A DNA stretch of 64,000 nt from Photobacterium rosenbergii (GTDB taxonomy: Bacteria; Pseudomonadota; Gammaproteobacteria; Enterobacterales; Vibrionaceae), in contig NZ_PYMB01000010.1 of NCBI RefSeq assembly GCF_003026455.1, positions 1-64,000 of the forward strand, given 5' to 3'. Below, in pieces: positions 26,239-36,676 of this stretch. How positions within the stretch are numbered: the first letter of the stretch is position 1; every line of letters begins with the position of its first letter. The notes under the pieces are model-generated. The model worked only from the letters and a program-made list of their open reading frames with translations, made no database searches and was not told the origin of the DNA. Both the position numbers and the translations under genes were made by a program.

Positions 26239-27168
26239 ATGGCGAATTCGCTGTTTCAAAAGCACATCATTTCCATTCCGGAACTGAGCCGTAGTGAGCT
26301 TGAGCTAGTTGTCGAGACGGCTGGCAAACTAAAAGCCGAGCCGAACCCTGAACTTCTGAAGAACAAGGTTGTTGCAAGCTGTTTCTTCGAGCCATCTACC
26401 CGTACCCGTTTGTCTTTCGAAACCGCTATCCAGCGCCTGGGCGGTACTGTGATTGGTTTTGATAACGGTGGTAACACGTCACTTGCGAAGAAAGGCGAGA
26501 CCCTAGCCGACTCGGTACAGGTCATTTCTTCCTATGTTGATGCCTTCGTCATGCGCCACCCGCAGGAAGGGGCTGCCCGCCTTGCTTCTGAGTTCTCCAA
26601 CGGCGTGCCTATCATCAACGGTGGCGACGGTGCTAACCAACACCCAACCCAGACCCTGCTGGATTTATTCACTATCTACGAAACCCAGGGCACACTGGAT
26701 AATCTGAATGTCGCGTTTGTCGGTGACCTGAAATACGGCCGTACCGTCCACTCCCTCACCCAGGCGCTCGCCAAGTTCAACAACGTGAAGTTCTTCTTTG
26801 TTGCCCCGGAAGTACTAGCAATGCCTGACTACATCTGTGAGGAACTAGACGAAGCCGGCATCAGCTACAGCGTGCATGACTCGATGGAAGAAGTGATTCC
26901 AGAGCTGGATATCCTGTACATGACTCGCGTCCAGAAAGAACGCTTCGACGAGTCTGAGTACGCCCACATGAAAGCAGCCTACATCCTTACCGCACCGATG
27001 CTGGCCGAAGCCCGTGACAACCTGAAAGTACTGCACCCGCTGCCACGTATTGACGAAATCACGACTGACGTCGACAAAACTAAGCATGCTTACTTCTTCC
27101 AGCAAGCAGAAAACGGTGTGTACGCACGTGAAGCCCTATTGGCACTGGTCCTAAACGAAGCAATCTAA
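26239..27168 (+). CDS. pyrB: aspartate carbamoyltransferase catalytic subunit
   Basis: A 309-residue catalytic chain joining carbamoyl phosphate and aspartate, the first committed step of pyrimidine synthesis. The carbamoyl phosphate motif [27 protein letters not shown] and HPLPR are present. It forms the class B holoenzyme with PyrI. Regulated by the preceding attenuator. Confidence 0.98.
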   Translation: MANSLFQKHIISIPELSRSELELVVETAGKLKAEPNPELLKNKVVASCFFEPSTRTRLSFETAIQRLGGTVIGFDNGGNTSLAKKGETLADSVQVISSYVDAFVMRHPQEGAARLASEFSNGVPIINGGDGANQHPTQTLLDLFTIYETQGTLDNLNVAFVGDLKYGRTVHSLTQALAKFNNVKFFFVAPEVLAMPDYICEELDEAGISYSVHDSMEEVIPELDILYMTRVQKERFDESEYAHMKAAYILTAPMLAEARDNLKVLHPLPRIDEITTDVDKTKHAYFFQQAENGVYAREALLALVLNEAI

Positions 27169-27183
27169 GCAGGAGAGAATATA

Positions 27184-27648
27184 ATGGCGAAGGAAACACA
27201 ACTACAGGTCGAAGCGATCAAAAACGGCTCGGTGATCGACCATATCCCTGCAAACATTGGCTTCAAGGTGCTGAAGCTGTTCAAGATGCACAAAACTAAC
27301 CAGCGCGTAACGGTTGGCCTGAACCTGCCATCATCGGCTCTGGGTGCAAAAGATCTTATCAAGATTGAAAACATCTTCATCAGCGAAGAGCAGGCAAGCC
27401 AACTGGCACTGTATGCACCACAGGCGACAGTTAACCAGATCGAAAACTACGAAGTCGTGAAGAAGCTGAACCTGACCCTGCCAGAGCAAATCAATGCCGT
27501 GTTCAAGTGCCCGAACACCAACTGTATTTCACATGGCGAACCGGTAGACAGCAGCTTCAAAGTCATCACCAAGAAAGAAGATATCCAGCTTAAGTGTAAA
27601 TACTGCGAAAAGGTCTTCTCACGCGAAATCGTCACAGAGAACCACTAA
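27184..27648 (+). CDS. pyrI: aspartate carbamoyltransferase regulatory subunit
   Basis: A 154-residue regulatory chain that binds CTP/ATP in its N-terminal domain and holds a structural zinc through four cysteines in CPNTNC (about 110-115) and CKYC (about 139-142). It starts 15 bp after pyrB and is co-transcribed with it. Confidence 0.98.
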   Translation: MAKETQLQVEAIKNGSVIDHIPANIGFKVLKLFKMHKTNQRVTVGLNLPSSALGAKDLIKIENIFISEEQASQLALYAPQATVNQIENYEVVKKLNLTLPEQINAVFKCPNTNCISHGEPVDSSFKVITKKEDIQLKCKYCEKVFSREIVTENH

Positions 27649-27721
27649 AATTTCACAGTTAGATTCGCTAAATAGCTGAAAAAGCTGTCTCATTAGCGAC
27701 ATTTCCTGCCCTAGGAAAAAG

Positions 27722-27752
27722 AAAGCCTGCTCAACTTTGAGCAGGCTTTTTT
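27722..27752 (+). terminator. pyrBI terminator
   Basis: GCCTGCTCA / TGAGCAGGC stem followed by six T, about 75 bp after the pyrI stop. Confidence 0.88.
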
Positions 27753-27850
27753 ATTCTCACTTCCGGCAAAGATCGATCCCACTCCTCTCACTACCTTTAA
27801 GTTTCCAGCCCCGCGTGCTGGATAAAACAACAAAAATAAAGGCAAGTGAA

Positions 27851-28789
27851 ATGAGAAAAATTGCGCAAAAGATTGTGGCAGGTAAGCCAGGGCTTGCCCG
27901 CCCCTGTAGTATCCTTCTTGCAACTCTCGTCCTATCGGGTTGTGTTACCAGCAATGGTCCTGTCCAACAAACCTACCAGCACTCCGCCAATGAAATGGTG
28001 GTCATCGGCGTACCTATGCTAATGGGTGGGTTTGGCTCCGCTGTCCCCATCAACGATGACTACATGATAACCGCCAAGCATGTCGCCCAACTGTCTTGGG
28101 ATACCGGTGTTATCTACCACCCGGCCTGTGATCTTGCCCTGATCCCACGCGCTTCCAATGCCCAGCCAACCTGGGGCCTAATCTACCCTGATCAGGCAGT
28201 GATCCACCACGGTCATTCACTGGTTGGCACCACCGTAAGCGGTGAGGGTAAATACCTCCAAGATGTGGTCGATACCAATACCGATTGCCTGTACTCGTTA
28301 AGCGATGCGCCGGTTATGTCCGGTATGAGTGGTGGGCCGGTATTCAATGAAGACGGCGAGATTGCAGGGATAACCGTTGCCATCGTCAACAACCCGGAAG
28401 ATTTGCAAAACCTCAAACCGGCTACTCGCTACAGCCAGTTTGTTCCTTCACCATTGATCTTCGACTGGTTAGATGCGCTGGGTATCGAGGTTAACTCTGC
28501 CAGTGCCGAACTTGCCGGCATCAAGGTATCGGACTACGTCGCCACCCTCAACCGCCCTGGTACGGAGACGCTTCAAATAGCTAATAACAACGCGCAATCG
28601 ACAGTTGAAACGCCGCAAAGGCGTACATTTATGCCTGCATATCAGTACAACACCTACAACCCTAATAATTTGTCTGGTCTGAACCTTCCCGAGGAAAATG
28701 ATGGGGTTGCAGCAAATCAATCCAAACCAGACTCTAAGTTAAATCCTCGGGTGCTACTCAATCAGTCGGGATATAATTCCTCATTCTAA
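27851..28789 (+). CDS. trypsin-like serine protease lipoprotein
   Basis: About 312 residues with a lipoprotein signal (LVLSGC, lipidated Cys31), so it is exported and membrane-anchored. A chymotrypsin-fold protease domain follows, with apparent triad His77 (TAKHV), Asp94 (CDLALI) and Ser160 (GMSGGPVF). The C-terminal 100 residues are low in motifs and rich in Asn and Gln. Gly-Ser-like GMSGGP is typical of the DegP/S1C and related S1 families. Start chosen at the ATG 27851, giving a proper signal peptide. Its substrate is unknown, and its place between pyrBI and argR is not explained by metabolism. Confidence 0.8.
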   Translation: MRKIAQKIVAGKPGLARPCSILLATLVLSGCVTSNGPVQQTYQHSANEMVVIGVPMLMGGFGSAVPINDDYMITAKHVAQLSWDTGVIYHPACDLALIPRASNAQPTWGLIYPDQAVIHHGHSLVGTTVSGEGKYLQDVVDTNTDCLYSLSDAPVMSGMSGGPVFNEDGEIAGITVAIVNNPEDLQNLKPATRYSQFVPSPLIFDWLDALGIEVNSASAELAGIKVSDYVATLNRPGTETLQIANNNAQSTVETPQRRTFMPAYQYNTYNPNNLSGLNLPEENDGVAANQSKPDSKLNPRVLLNQSGYNSSF

Positions 28790-28861
28790 CCAAATAGATG
28801 GCGTTTTGTTTTGGTGATAGGGGTCAATAAATTACTCTGACAATGTTGATATGATGCCCTT

Positions 28862-28894
28862 GCAAGATTATGCAACCGAGGCATTATATCTTGC
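28862..28894. promoter_or_regulatory. inverted repeat upstream of the ArgR-family gene
   Basis: GCAAGATTATGC and GCATTATATCTTGC form an imperfect 33-bp inverted repeat 119 bp before the regulator's start. AT-rich ATTATGC/GCATTAT halves resemble ArgR-type sites, so autoregulation is plausible. Confidence 0.4.
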
Positions 28895-29012
28895 GTCAGG
28901 GTAGCCACCTTTGTTCACCGATAAGAAGCACAGACTTCCAGACAAATCAGACGGTGCGCAGGCTGCTAACGAGATACGATCAAAGTCCCAACAGAATAAC
29001 AAGGAGTTGCCC

Positions 29013-29507
29013 GTGAGTGGATACAGTATGCACGGAGCGATGGAAGCTTTCTGCCAAGAAGAGAGCATCACTTCCGCCTGCAAACGACTATTGCAGCAAC
29101 AAAGCTTTTCAACCCAAGATGATATCCGCAAGCAGCTCATCGCAATGGGGTTTGAAGATGTGAGCCAATCGACAGTGTCCCGCCTGCTGTCGAGACTAGG
29201 CGTAGCGAAAGTACCCAACGCCTACGGTAAAAAGGTCTACTGCCTAACGGTAGAGAGTGAGCCGGTTCAAGTTGGCTCATCGATCGCTTCACAGATCGAG
29301 TTTATTACCCATAACCAATTGGTCGTGGTGGTGAAAACCCACCCCGGCGGTGCTCAGTTGGTCGCTAGGCTGATTGACATCCAGCCCCATGCCGAGATCC
29401 TCGGTACGGTCGGCGGTAATGACACTGTGATGGTGGCACCGAAGGACATCAGCCGCATTGATGAATGCGAAAAGGTGGTTAAAGCAAGACTGGGGATCCC
29501 AGCTTGA
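29013..29507 (+). CDS. ArgR-family regulator, probably the arginine deiminase-linked paralog
   Basis: About 164 residues with the ArgR layout: N-terminal winged helix (STQDDIRKQLIAMGFEDVSQSTVSRLLSRLG), then the oligomerisation/arginine-binding domain (HPGGAQLVARLID, GTVGGNDTVMV). The arginine-binding GND-type motif is retained. Its sequence differs clearly from the housekeeping Vibrio ArgR as I recall it (beside mdh), so it may be a second copy dedicated to the arc genes. The GTG at 29013 has AAGGAG 6 nt upstream; the frame is open further back to a TTG at 28911, which is less likely. Confidence 0.85.
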   Translation: MSGYSMHGAMEAFCQEESITSACKRLLQQQSFSTQDDIRKQLIAMGFEDVSQSTVSRLLSRLGVAKVPNAYGKKVYCLTVESEPVQVGSSIASQIEFITHNQLVVVVKTHPGGAQLVARLIDIQPHAEILGTVGGNDTVMVAPKDISRIDECEKVVKARLGIPA

Positions 29508-29579
29508 ACAATAGGCTAAGCTAAGCGGGCCAGCCCAAGACCACACTGCCATTACCGAACGAACAGAGAAAAACTAAGC

Positions 29580-29616
29580 AAAAAGGCAGCCTTAGCAGCT
29601 TCATGCTGTCTTTTTG
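29580..29616 (+). terminator. terminator after the ArgR-family gene
   Basis: AAAAAGGCAGC...GCTGTCTTTTT hairpin with a 14-nt loop, followed by T residues. Confidence 0.6.
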
Positions 29617-29711
29617 CCCAGCCTACCTGAAACCCTTTGACCTCTTCGCCATTGGGTTGCAAACTAGACCTCTAACGGTGACCTACAACTATATTTAAGT
29701 AAGGACAAGAA

Positions 29712-30098
29712 ATGACTCAAGTACTTCACACAGAGCAGGCTCCAGCTGCAATCGGCCCTTATGTACAGGGTGTTGACCTAGGTAACATGGTTCTGACTTC
29801 AGGCCAGATCCCTGTGAACCCCCAAACAGGTGAAGTGTCTGACGATATCGCTGAGCAGGCTCGCCAGTCACTAGAAAACGTTAAGGCTGTTGTGGAGTCT
29901 TCTGGCCTGAAAGTGGCTGACATCGTAAAAATGACCGTCTTCGTAAAAGACCTGAATGACTTCGGTACAGTTAACGAAGTGTACGGTAAGTTCTTTGACG
30001 AGCACAATGCACCATACCCAGCACGCTCTTGTGTTGAAGTTGCTCGTCTGCCAAAAGACGTAAAAATTGAAATCGAAGCCATTGCCGTTCGCAAATAA
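29712..30098 (+). CDS. ridA: enamine/imine deaminase RidA
   Basis: A 128-residue RidA/YjgF protein. It hydrolyses reactive 2-aminoacrylate and related imines formed by PLP enzymes. The conserved Arg in YPARSCVEVARLP is present. In E. coli ridA directly follows pyrI; here the protease and the ArgR-family gene are inserted between them. An AAGGACAAGAA ribosome-binding site precedes the ATG. Confidence 0.95.
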   Translation: MTQVLHTEQAPAAIGPYVQGVDLGNMVLTSGQIPVNPQTGEVSDDIAEQARQSLENVKAVVESSGLKVADIVKMTVFVKDLNDFGTVNEVYGKFFDEHNAPYPARSCVEVARLPKDVKIEIEAIAVRK

Positions 30099-30120
30099 TT
30101 GCCCCGGCGCGCTGAAATAC

Positions 30121-30148
30121 AAAAAAGCTGCCTTTGGCAGCTTTTTTC
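30121..30148. terminator. bidirectional terminator between ridA and idi
   Basis: AAAAAAGCTGCC-TTT-GGCAGCTTTTTT, symmetric A and T runs between two convergent genes. Confidence 0.88.
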
Positions 30149-30192
30149 ATTTTGGCAGAGAAGGGTACCACCAGCACTAACAACGCATGTCG

Positions 30193-30723
30193 CTAGGCAT
30201 TCGCTAAGGTCAGTGCGAGCACCTGTGGAAACCAAGCCGTAAAACACTCAGGCTCCTGCTCCAAGGCCGCCTGAAGCTCACTTTGCGCCCACCAGCGATA
30301 AGCCATGACCTCTTCTGGGTTTGCCGTTATCGCTATATCGGAAGCCTCTGCCACCAAGACATGATCCAACTCGTGTTCGACCAAATCGTTATCCAGCTCA
30401 GCGTGGTATACAAAGCTGGCGACATCTGACAGCTCATGGATGCCGACAATCCCCATCTCTTCACCCAAGCGACGGATACCCGCCTGACTCATCGACTCAC
30501 CCAAACGGGGATGCGAGCAGCATGTGTTGGTCCACAGACCGCCACTATGATACTTACCTAGGGCACGTTGCTGCATCAGGAACTCACGCTCGTTACCACC
30601 GTCGCGGTAAAGCAAAACCGAAAACGCCAAATGCAATACGCCGTCCCGGTGCGCCTGCATTTTTTCCTCAACGCCAAGCTCCCTGCCCTGCGGATCGACT
30701 AATATAACCTGTTCTTCAATCAT
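30193..30723 (-). CDS. idi: isopentenyl-diphosphate delta-isomerase type 1
   Basis: A 176-residue type 1 (Nudix-like) isomerase interconverting IPP and DMAPP for isoprenoid synthesis. The catalytic Cys is in LWTNTCCSHP (about 67-68) and the acidic metal/catalytic residues in DNDLVEHELDHV. In organisms using the MEP pathway this enzyme is helpful but not essential, so its presence varies. It stands alone between ridA and plsC. Confidence 0.93.
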   Translation of the reverse strand: MIEEQVILVDPQGRELGVEEKMQAHRDGVLHLAFSVLLYRDGGNEREFLMQQRALGKYHSGGLWTNTCCSHPRLGESMSQAGIRRLGEEMGIVGIHELSDVASFVYHAELDNDLVEHELDHVLVAEASDIAITANPEEVMAYRWWAQSELQAALEQEPECFTAWFPQVLALTLANA

Positions 30724-30802
30724 GGTACGTTCAACTATAAAAACAAAAAGGACACGCTGGGCATGTCCTTAATCATTCAACAATGGCAAGAGAGCTTATC
30801 GA

Positions 30803-31525
30803 TTAGCTTGCCGAGCGACTGTCCGCTTCAGCATTGAGCTCTTCCAGTTTTGCGGCCATCAAATCACGGCACTGATTAGACAACTGGCGAACATCTTCTT
30901 TAGTCAGCCCATCAACTGAAACGGGAGGCAACATTTCGACGATCACCACACCGTTATCCCACTTATTCAGTTTAACATTTACCGTGCTACTACACACAAT
31001 CGGGACAATCGGCACACCCGCACCGATCGCGGCATGAAATGCACCTGTTTTGAATGGTAGCAGACCGCGACCACGGGAGCGGGTCCCTTCCGGGAACATC
31101 CACACTGAAACATTACGCTCTTTGATCTGATCAATCACCTGGCCAATCGTGCCCACCGCCTTACTGCGGTTAGCACGGTCAATCAAGATATTTCCGGTTA
31201 ACCAGTAAAGCTGACCAAACAACGGCATCCAGGCAATACTTTTCTTACCCACGGTCACAGTGCGAGGCTGGATGGCACCCGACACAGTAAACATATCGTA
31301 GTTATTCTGGTGGTTCGCTAGGTATACGCTTGGAACAGGCTGGTCCCCTTCAGGGAAACGAAGCTCCAGCTTAATGCCGAAGATACGTGCCATCTTGCAG
31401 AAGTGACGGCCAACAATATAGACATTCTTAGGGTTACGAGGGCTGAACAAACAGTAACCACAGCCAAATACAAACATGAACACAGCAAAAACTGCGACAG
31501 CAATCATGCGCAATAGAAATAACAT
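30803..31525 (-). CDS. plsC: 1-acyl-sn-glycerol-3-phosphate acyltransferase
   Basis: A 240-residue acyltransferase making phosphatidic acid from lysophosphatidic acid at the inner membrane. The NHQNNYD (HX4D) and FPEGTRSRG motifs are present, and a hydrophobic N-terminal segment (about 3-22) anchors it. The ATG at 31525 has GAGGAGAG 5 nt upstream; an extension to 31678 is unlikely. It follows parC in the same direction, as in related genomes. Confidence 0.94.
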   Translation of the reverse strand: MLFLLRMIAVAVFAVFMFVFGCGYCLFSPRNPKNVYIVGRHFCKMARIFGIKLELRFPEGDQPVPSVYLANHQNNYDMFTVSGAIQPRTVTVGKKSIAWMPLFGQLYWLTGNILIDRANRSKAVGTIGQVIDQIKERNVSVWMFPEGTRSRGRGLLPFKTGAFHAAIGAGVPIVPIVCSSTVNVKLNKWDNGVVIVEMLPPVSVDGLTKEDVRQLSNQCRDLMAAKLEELNAEADSRSAS

Positions 31526-31696
31526 CAGACTCTCCTCAGCGTACAAGCGTTCGCTAGTATACTTAGGCTGCGGGAAAAAACACCTTTTATGTGCACAAAT
31601 TAGACCACATCCTACCTCTTTCTGCCCCGAACTGCTGGAAAACGCACAAAAAAAGCCCTCCATCAGGAGGGCTTCCAATAAGCGTCAATAAAAACC

Positions 31697-33961
31697 TTAT
31701 TCGGCTTCAGGCTCTTGCGGTGCGTCTATTTCAAAACGCGTCACCCGCTGCAGGCCACGAGGCAGCATGCTACCACGACGGCCACGCTCGCCACGGAAGT
31801 TATCCAAATCGGCTGGCTTAAGGCCTAGCTTACGCTTGCCTGCATATAAGGTCAGGGTACTGCCTTTTGGCAGTACCACTAACTGGGACAGGAACTCTTC
31901 CCGCGCTTTCGAGCGGGCTGCCGGGATATTGATGATCTTGTTACCCTTACCTTTACCAAGCTGAGGCAGCTCCTTGATTGGGAACAGCAACATCCGGCCT
32001 TCGTTGGTAATCGCCAGGATCTCATCGCTCTCCAGATCAGCAATACACTGTGGCTGCATCACTTCGGCATTTTCCGGAACCGTCAACAAGGCCTTACCGT
32101 TCTTGTTCTTCGATACCATATCACTGCATTTACAGATGAAACCGTAACCGGCATCAGAGCCCATCAGCCATAACTGATCGTCATCGGCCATCATCACTTG
32201 GCGGACGTGGCTGCCCGGCGTCAAATTCAAGCGACCCGTAATCGGCTCACCCTGACTACGTGCCGATGGCAAACTATGGGATTCAAGCGCATAGCTCCGA
32301 CCATCCGAGCCAAGGAAAACCGCAGGCTGGTTGCTCTTACCTCGTGCATGGGCCTGATAGCCATCACCAGACTTGTAGCTCAATGAGGTTGGGTCAACCT
32401 CATGACCTTTGGCATGGCGGATCCAGCCTTTCTCAGACAGTACCACTGTGATAGCTTCTGAAGGGATCAGTTCTCGCTCGGTCAGTGCTTTAGCTTCTTC
32501 ACGCTCTACCAATGGCGAACGGCGATCGTCACCGTACTTCTCGGCATCGGCCAAGATCTCTTTCTTGATCAAAGTGCTTAAGCGACGCTCTGAGCCCAGT
32601 AGCTTCTCGAGGTGATCACGCTCTTTTGACAGCTCATCCTGCTCACCGCGGATCTTGATCTCTTCCAGCTTAGCCAACTGGCGGAGTTTGATTTCAAGAA
32701 TCGCATCAGCCTGGATAGCAGATAGGCCAAAGCGAGACATCAGCTCAGCCTTCGGATCATCCTCGGTACGGATGATCTCGATAACCTCGTCAATGTTGAG
32801 GTAAGCCGCCAACAAACCTTCAAGGATGTGCAAACGGGCATTAACCTTATCCAAGCGGTGCTGCAAGCGACGACGTACTGTGGCGCGGCGGAATTCAAGC
32901 CATTCCGAGATAATCTGTACCAAGCCTTTAACCTGCGGACGGCCATCAAGGCCCAGCATGTTAAGGTTTACCCGGAAGCTCTTTTCCAGATCAGTCGAGG
33001 CAAACAGGTGGTTCATCAACTGCTCGCTATCAACACGGTTAGAGCGCGGTACGATCACGATACGAGTCGGGTTCTCGTGATCCGATTCGTCACGCAGGTC
33101 TTCCACCATTGGCAGCTTCTTGGCACGCATTTGGCTGGCGATCTGCTCAAGCAGCTTCGAGCCAGAAACTTGGTGTGGCAATGCGGTGATCACAATATCG
33201 CCGCTTTCCTTGTGCCATACCGCACGCATCTTGATGCTGCCGCGACCGGTACGGTAAACCTTTTTCAGATCGGTCTTCGATGTAATGATCTCCGCCTCGG
33301 TCGGGTAGTCCGGCCCTTGAACGAATTCCATCACCTCATCAAGCTCTGCTTTCGGGTTCTCAATCAGGTGTACGGCAGCATTCGCCACTTCGCGGGCATT
33401 ATGCGGCGGTATATCCGTCGCCATACCAACAGCGATACCGGTCACGCCGTTAAGCAGGATGTGCGGCAATCGGGCTGGCAACATCTTCGGCTCTTTCATC
33501 GTGCCATCGAAGTTCAGGCCCCAGTCGACCGTCCCCTGCCCGAGTTCGTTGAGCAACACTTCAGAGAAACGCGACAAGCGCGATTCGGTATAACGCATCG
33601 CGGCAAAAGATTTCGGATCGTCCGGCGCACCCCAGTTACCCTGGCCATCAACCAACGGGTAGCGGTAGGAGAAAGGCTGCGCCATCAACACCATGGCTTC
33701 ATAACACGCCGAATCACCGTGCGGGTGGTATTTACCCAACACGTCGCCGACGGTACGGGCAGACTTCTTGTACTTGGCCGTTGCCGACAGGCCCAGCTCT
33801 GACATCGCATAGATGATGCGGCGCTGTACTGGCTTTAGGCCGTCGCCGATAAACGGCAGGGCACGGTCCATGATCACATACATGGAGTAGTTGAGGTAGG
33901 CGTCTTCGGTGAACTTACGCAGCGGGAGCTGTTCAACGCCGTCCATTGAGACATCAGTCAT
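31697..33961 (-). CDS. parC: DNA topoisomerase IV subunit A
   Basis: A 754-residue topoisomerase IV A subunit that decatenates sister chromosomes. The active-site tyrosine is Tyr124 ([11 protein letters not shown]). The quinolone-resistance region reads [10 protein letters not shown], with Ser84 and Glu88 at the positions of E. coli Ser80 and Glu84, so no classical resistance substitution is seen. Ends in the C-terminal DNA-wrapping domain. Confidence 0.98.
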   Translation of the reverse strand: MTDVSMDGVEQLPLRKFTEDAYLNYSMYVIMDRALPFIGDGLKPVQRRIIYAMSELGLSATAKYKKSARTVGDVLGKYHPHGDSACYEAMVLMAQPFSYRYPLVDGQGNWGAPDDPKSFAAMRYTESRLSRFSEVLLNELGQGTVDWGLNFDGTMKEPKMLPARLPHILLNGVTGIAVGMATDIPPHNAREVANAAVHLIENPKAELDEVMEFVQGPDYPTEAEIITSKTDLKKVYRTGRGSIKMRAVWHKESGDIVITALPHQVSGSKLLEQIASQMRAKKLPMVEDLRDESDHENPTRIVIVPRSNRVDSEQLMNHLFASTDLEKSFRVNLNMLGLDGRPQVKGLVQIISEWLEFRRATVRRRLQHRLDKVNARLHILEGLLAAYLNIDEVIEIIRTEDDPKAELMSRFGLSAIQADAILEIKLRQLAKLEEIKIRGEQDELSKERDHLEKLLGSERRLSTLIKKEILADAEKYGDDRRSPLVEREEAKALTERELIPSEAITVVLSEKGWIRHAKGHEVDPTSLSYKSGDGYQAHARGKSNQPAVFLGSDGRSYALESHSLPSARSQGEPITGRLNLTPGSHVRQVMMADDDQLWLMGSDAGYGFICKCSDMVSKNKNGKALLTVPENAEVMQPQCIADLESDEILAITNEGRMLLFPIKELPQLGKGKGNKIINIPAARSKAREEFLSQLVVLPKGSTLTLYAGKRKLGLKPADLDNFRGERGRRGSMLPRGLQRVTRFEIDAPQEPEAE

Positions 33962-34060
33962 CGTTGGGTATTCCGTTTACGTTTCTGGCCCATGCATCGT
34001 CACAGGCCATCAAATCATCAAGCAGGGCTGGCTAACAAATGCGATAACCAACCCCATCAA

Positions 34061-35944
34061 TCACACTTCGGCCATGTCGCCTTTGCTCTGCAACCAGTGG
34101 CGGCGGTCTTCCGCACGCTTCTTGCCTAGCAGCATATCCATCATCTCGTTGGTCTGCTCATCATCATCGATAGTCAGCTGAACCAAACGGCGGGTATTCG
34201 GATCCATGGTCGTTTCACGGAGCTGGAGCGGGTTCATTTCACCCAGACCTTTGAAGCGCTGGACATTCACTTTACCGCGCTTGTTGCTCAGGCGGTCGAG
34301 GATGCCGTCTTTCTCGGCATCATCAAGGGCATAATAGACTTCCTTGCCAAGGTCGATACGGTACAGTGGCGGCATCGCAATATAAACATGGCCAGCACGG
34401 ACCAAGGACTCGAAGTGACGGACAAACAATGCGCACAGCAGAGTGGCAATATGCAGACCATCCGAGTCGGCATCGGCCAGGACGCAGATCTTGCCGTAGC
34501 GCAAGCCGCTCAAGTCGTCGCTGTCTGGGTCAATACCCAAGGCAACTGAAATATCATGGACTTCCTGCGAAGCCAGTACCTGATCGGCAGAGACTTCCCA
34601 GGTGTTCAGGATCTTACCGCGCAACGGCATGATAGCCTGGAATTCACGGTCACGGGCCTGCTTGGCAGAACCACCCGCCGAGTCACCCTCGACCAAGAAC
34701 AGTTCAGTACGTGACAAGTCCTGCTGCGAACAATCTGCCAGCTTACCCGGCAGTGCTGGGCCCGAGGCAACCTTCTTACGCACCACTTTCTTGCTGGCAC
34801 GCATACGGCGGTGGGCATTGGCGATACAGACTTCCGCCAACTGTTCGGCAATCTGTGGGCGCTCGTTCAGCCATAGGCTGAAGGCATCTTTGACGACGCC
34901 AGAGACAAACGCAGCACACTGGCGGGATGACAGGCGCTCTTTGGTCTGGCCGGCAAACTGCGGGTCTTGCATCTTGACCGACAACACGTATGAACAGCGG
35001 TCCCAGATATCATCAGCGGTCAGCTTCACTCCACGTGGCAGCAGGTTGCGGAACTCACAGAATTCGCGCATCGCATCGAGCAAACCCTGGCGCAAGCCGT
35101 TGACATGGGTACCGCCCTGCGCGGTCGGGATCAGGTTCACGTAACTTTCTGTGATCAGTTCACCGCCTTCCGGCAACCACAGCAAGGCCCAATCAGCCGC
35201 TTCGGTCTGGCCACTGAATACACCGGTAAACGGTTCTTCCGGCAACAGGGTGTAGCCCTTCACGCCTTCTGCCAAGTAATCTTTCAGGCCGTCTTCGTAG
35301 CACCAACGGATAGTTTCGTCACTTGCCTTGTCGGTAAAGACAATTTCAAGCCCCGGGCAAAGCACTGCTTTGGCCTTAAGGATGTTTTTCAGGCGAGAGA
35401 CAGAGAATTTCGGGCTATCGAAGTATTTCGCATCCGGCCAGAAGTGAACCCGGGTTCCCTTGGCGCGACGACCACAGGTGCCGATCACTTCCAATTCACT
35501 GGCTTTGTCACCGTTTTCAAAAGCAATCTGGTAAACCTGGCCATCACGTTTCACCGTGACCTCGACGCGGGTCGACAAGGCGTTGACGACCGAGATCCCT
35601 ACCCCGTGCAAACCACCGGAGAACTGGTAATTTTTACCTGAGAACTTACCACCGGCATGGAGTTTACATAGGATAAGCTCTACCCCTGAAACCCCCTCTT
35701 CCGGGTGAATATCTACCGGCATCCCCCGGCCATCATCAATCACTTCCAGTGACTGATCCGCATGAAGAATGACCTCTACCTTGCGGGCGTGGCCAGCCAA
35801 GGCTTCATCGACACTGTTATCGATGACTTCCTGGCCTAGGTGGTTAGGCCGTACCGTGTCGGTATACATCCCCGGACGGCGGCGTACTGGCTCAAGGCCA
35901 TTTAGAACCTCAATGGCTCCAGCGTTATAGCTTTGCTCTGTCAT
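34061..35944 (-). CDS. parE: DNA topoisomerase IV subunit B
   Basis: A 627-residue ATPase subunit with GHKL motifs (DNSVDEALAGH, DDGRGMPV, GGLHGVGISVVNALS) and the Toprim segment EGDSAGGSAKQARDR. Partner of ParC, 99 bp upstream of it. It heads the conserved run parE, yqiA, cpdA, yqiB, nudF seen in enterobacteria and Vibrio. Confidence 0.98.
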   Translation of the reverse strand: MTEQSYNAGAIEVLNGLEPVRRRPGMYTDTVRPNHLGQEVIDNSVDEALAGHARKVEVILHADQSLEVIDDGRGMPVDIHPEEGVSGVELILCKLHAGGKFSGKNYQFSGGLHGVGISVVNALSTRVEVTVKRDGQVYQIAFENGDKASELEVIGTCGRRAKGTRVHFWPDAKYFDSPKFSVSRLKNILKAKAVLCPGLEIVFTDKASDETIRWCYEDGLKDYLAEGVKGYTLLPEEPFTGVFSGQTEAADWALLWLPEGGELITESYVNLIPTAQGGTHVNGLRQGLLDAMREFCEFRNLLPRGVKLTADDIWDRCSYVLSVKMQDPQFAGQTKERLSSRQCAAFVSGVVKDAFSLWLNERPQIAEQLAEVCIANAHRRMRASKKVVRKKVASGPALPGKLADCSQQDLSRTELFLVEGDSAGGSAKQARDREFQAIMPLRGKILNTWEVSADQVLASQEVHDISVALGIDPDSDDLSGLRYGKICVLADADSDGLHIATLLCALFVRHFESLVRAGHVYIAMPPLYRIDLGKEVYYALDDAEKDGILDRLSNKRGKVNVQRFKGLGEMNPLQLRETTMDPNTRRLVQLTIDDDEQTNEMMDMLLGKKRAEDRRHWLQSKGDMAEV

Positions 35945-36097
35945 AATTACGGAAAGTTACGGAAAAATTTCTGCCACAATAGTCAGTAACCCCAGCTCGG
36001 TTGTCAAGCTAGGGTCGATAATGTGGCCCACAATTGTGAGTCGAATTTGATCCAAGTCGGGACAAATTCCTCTCAAGCAACAAGTGCTCGGAAGATA

Positions 36098-36676
36098 TTA
36101 CAAGCCCAAGAATCGAATGATTTGTTCAGGGTAACGTTCAAATCCGACAAAACTATGATCCCCTTCGGGTTCAACGGTTTGCCGGCAGGCCGAGTATTTC
36201 TCGACAGCCTGGCGGTAATCCAGTACCTCGTCACCTTCTTGTTGAAGCAACCATAGTTGCTCAGGGTGGCGGAGTTTGGCCACATCCATCTGGCGCAGTT
36301 CATCCATATGTTTGGGCTCTAGGAAATAGCGCTCCCCGGTATAGGGGTTTTCCTGCTCACCCAAGTAATCCTGCAATAACTCATAAGGCTTCACCGCAGG
36401 ATTAACCAATACCGCAGGCAACTGATAGCAGTCATTGAGCCAGGTAGAGATATACCCCCCCAGCGAACTGCCGACCAAGCCTATCTGGTATTGATGACGC
36501 AATGATTGCACCAGCTCATCAATAAACGTAGCAGCATCTGCAGGGTAGCAGGGGATCTGCGGGATCTCGACCCGGATATCTGGCCGTTCACGGCGGCAGT
36601 ACTCAGCCATAACCGTTGCCTTGAGGGATTTCGGCGAGCTATTAAAGCCGTGGATATACAATAGCAACGGCTTCAT
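36098..36676 (-). CDS. yqiA: YqiA-family esterase
   Basis: A 192-residue alpha/beta hydrolase of the YqiA family. The nucleophile elbow GSSLGGY (about 68-74) and C-terminal GDHSF histidine are visible. It has carboxylesterase activity in E. coli; the natural substrate is unknown. Its start codon directly abuts the cpdA stop codon. Confidence 0.9.
   Translation of the reverse strand: MKPLLLYIHGFNSSPKSLKATVMAEYCRRERPDIRVEIPQIPCYPADAATFIDELVQSLRHQYQIGLVGSSLGGYISTWLNDCYQLPAVLVNPAVKPYELLQDYLGEQENPYTGERYFLEPKHMDELRQMDVAKLRHPEQLWLLQQEGDEVLDYRQAVEKYSACRQTVEPEGDHSFVGFERYPEQIIRFLGL

Noticed and set aside
32828..33802. 324-codon open frame on the plus strand inside parC
   Set aside because: It lies wholly antisense to a clear, conserved topoisomerase gene and has no recognisable domain; a mirror of parC codon bias.
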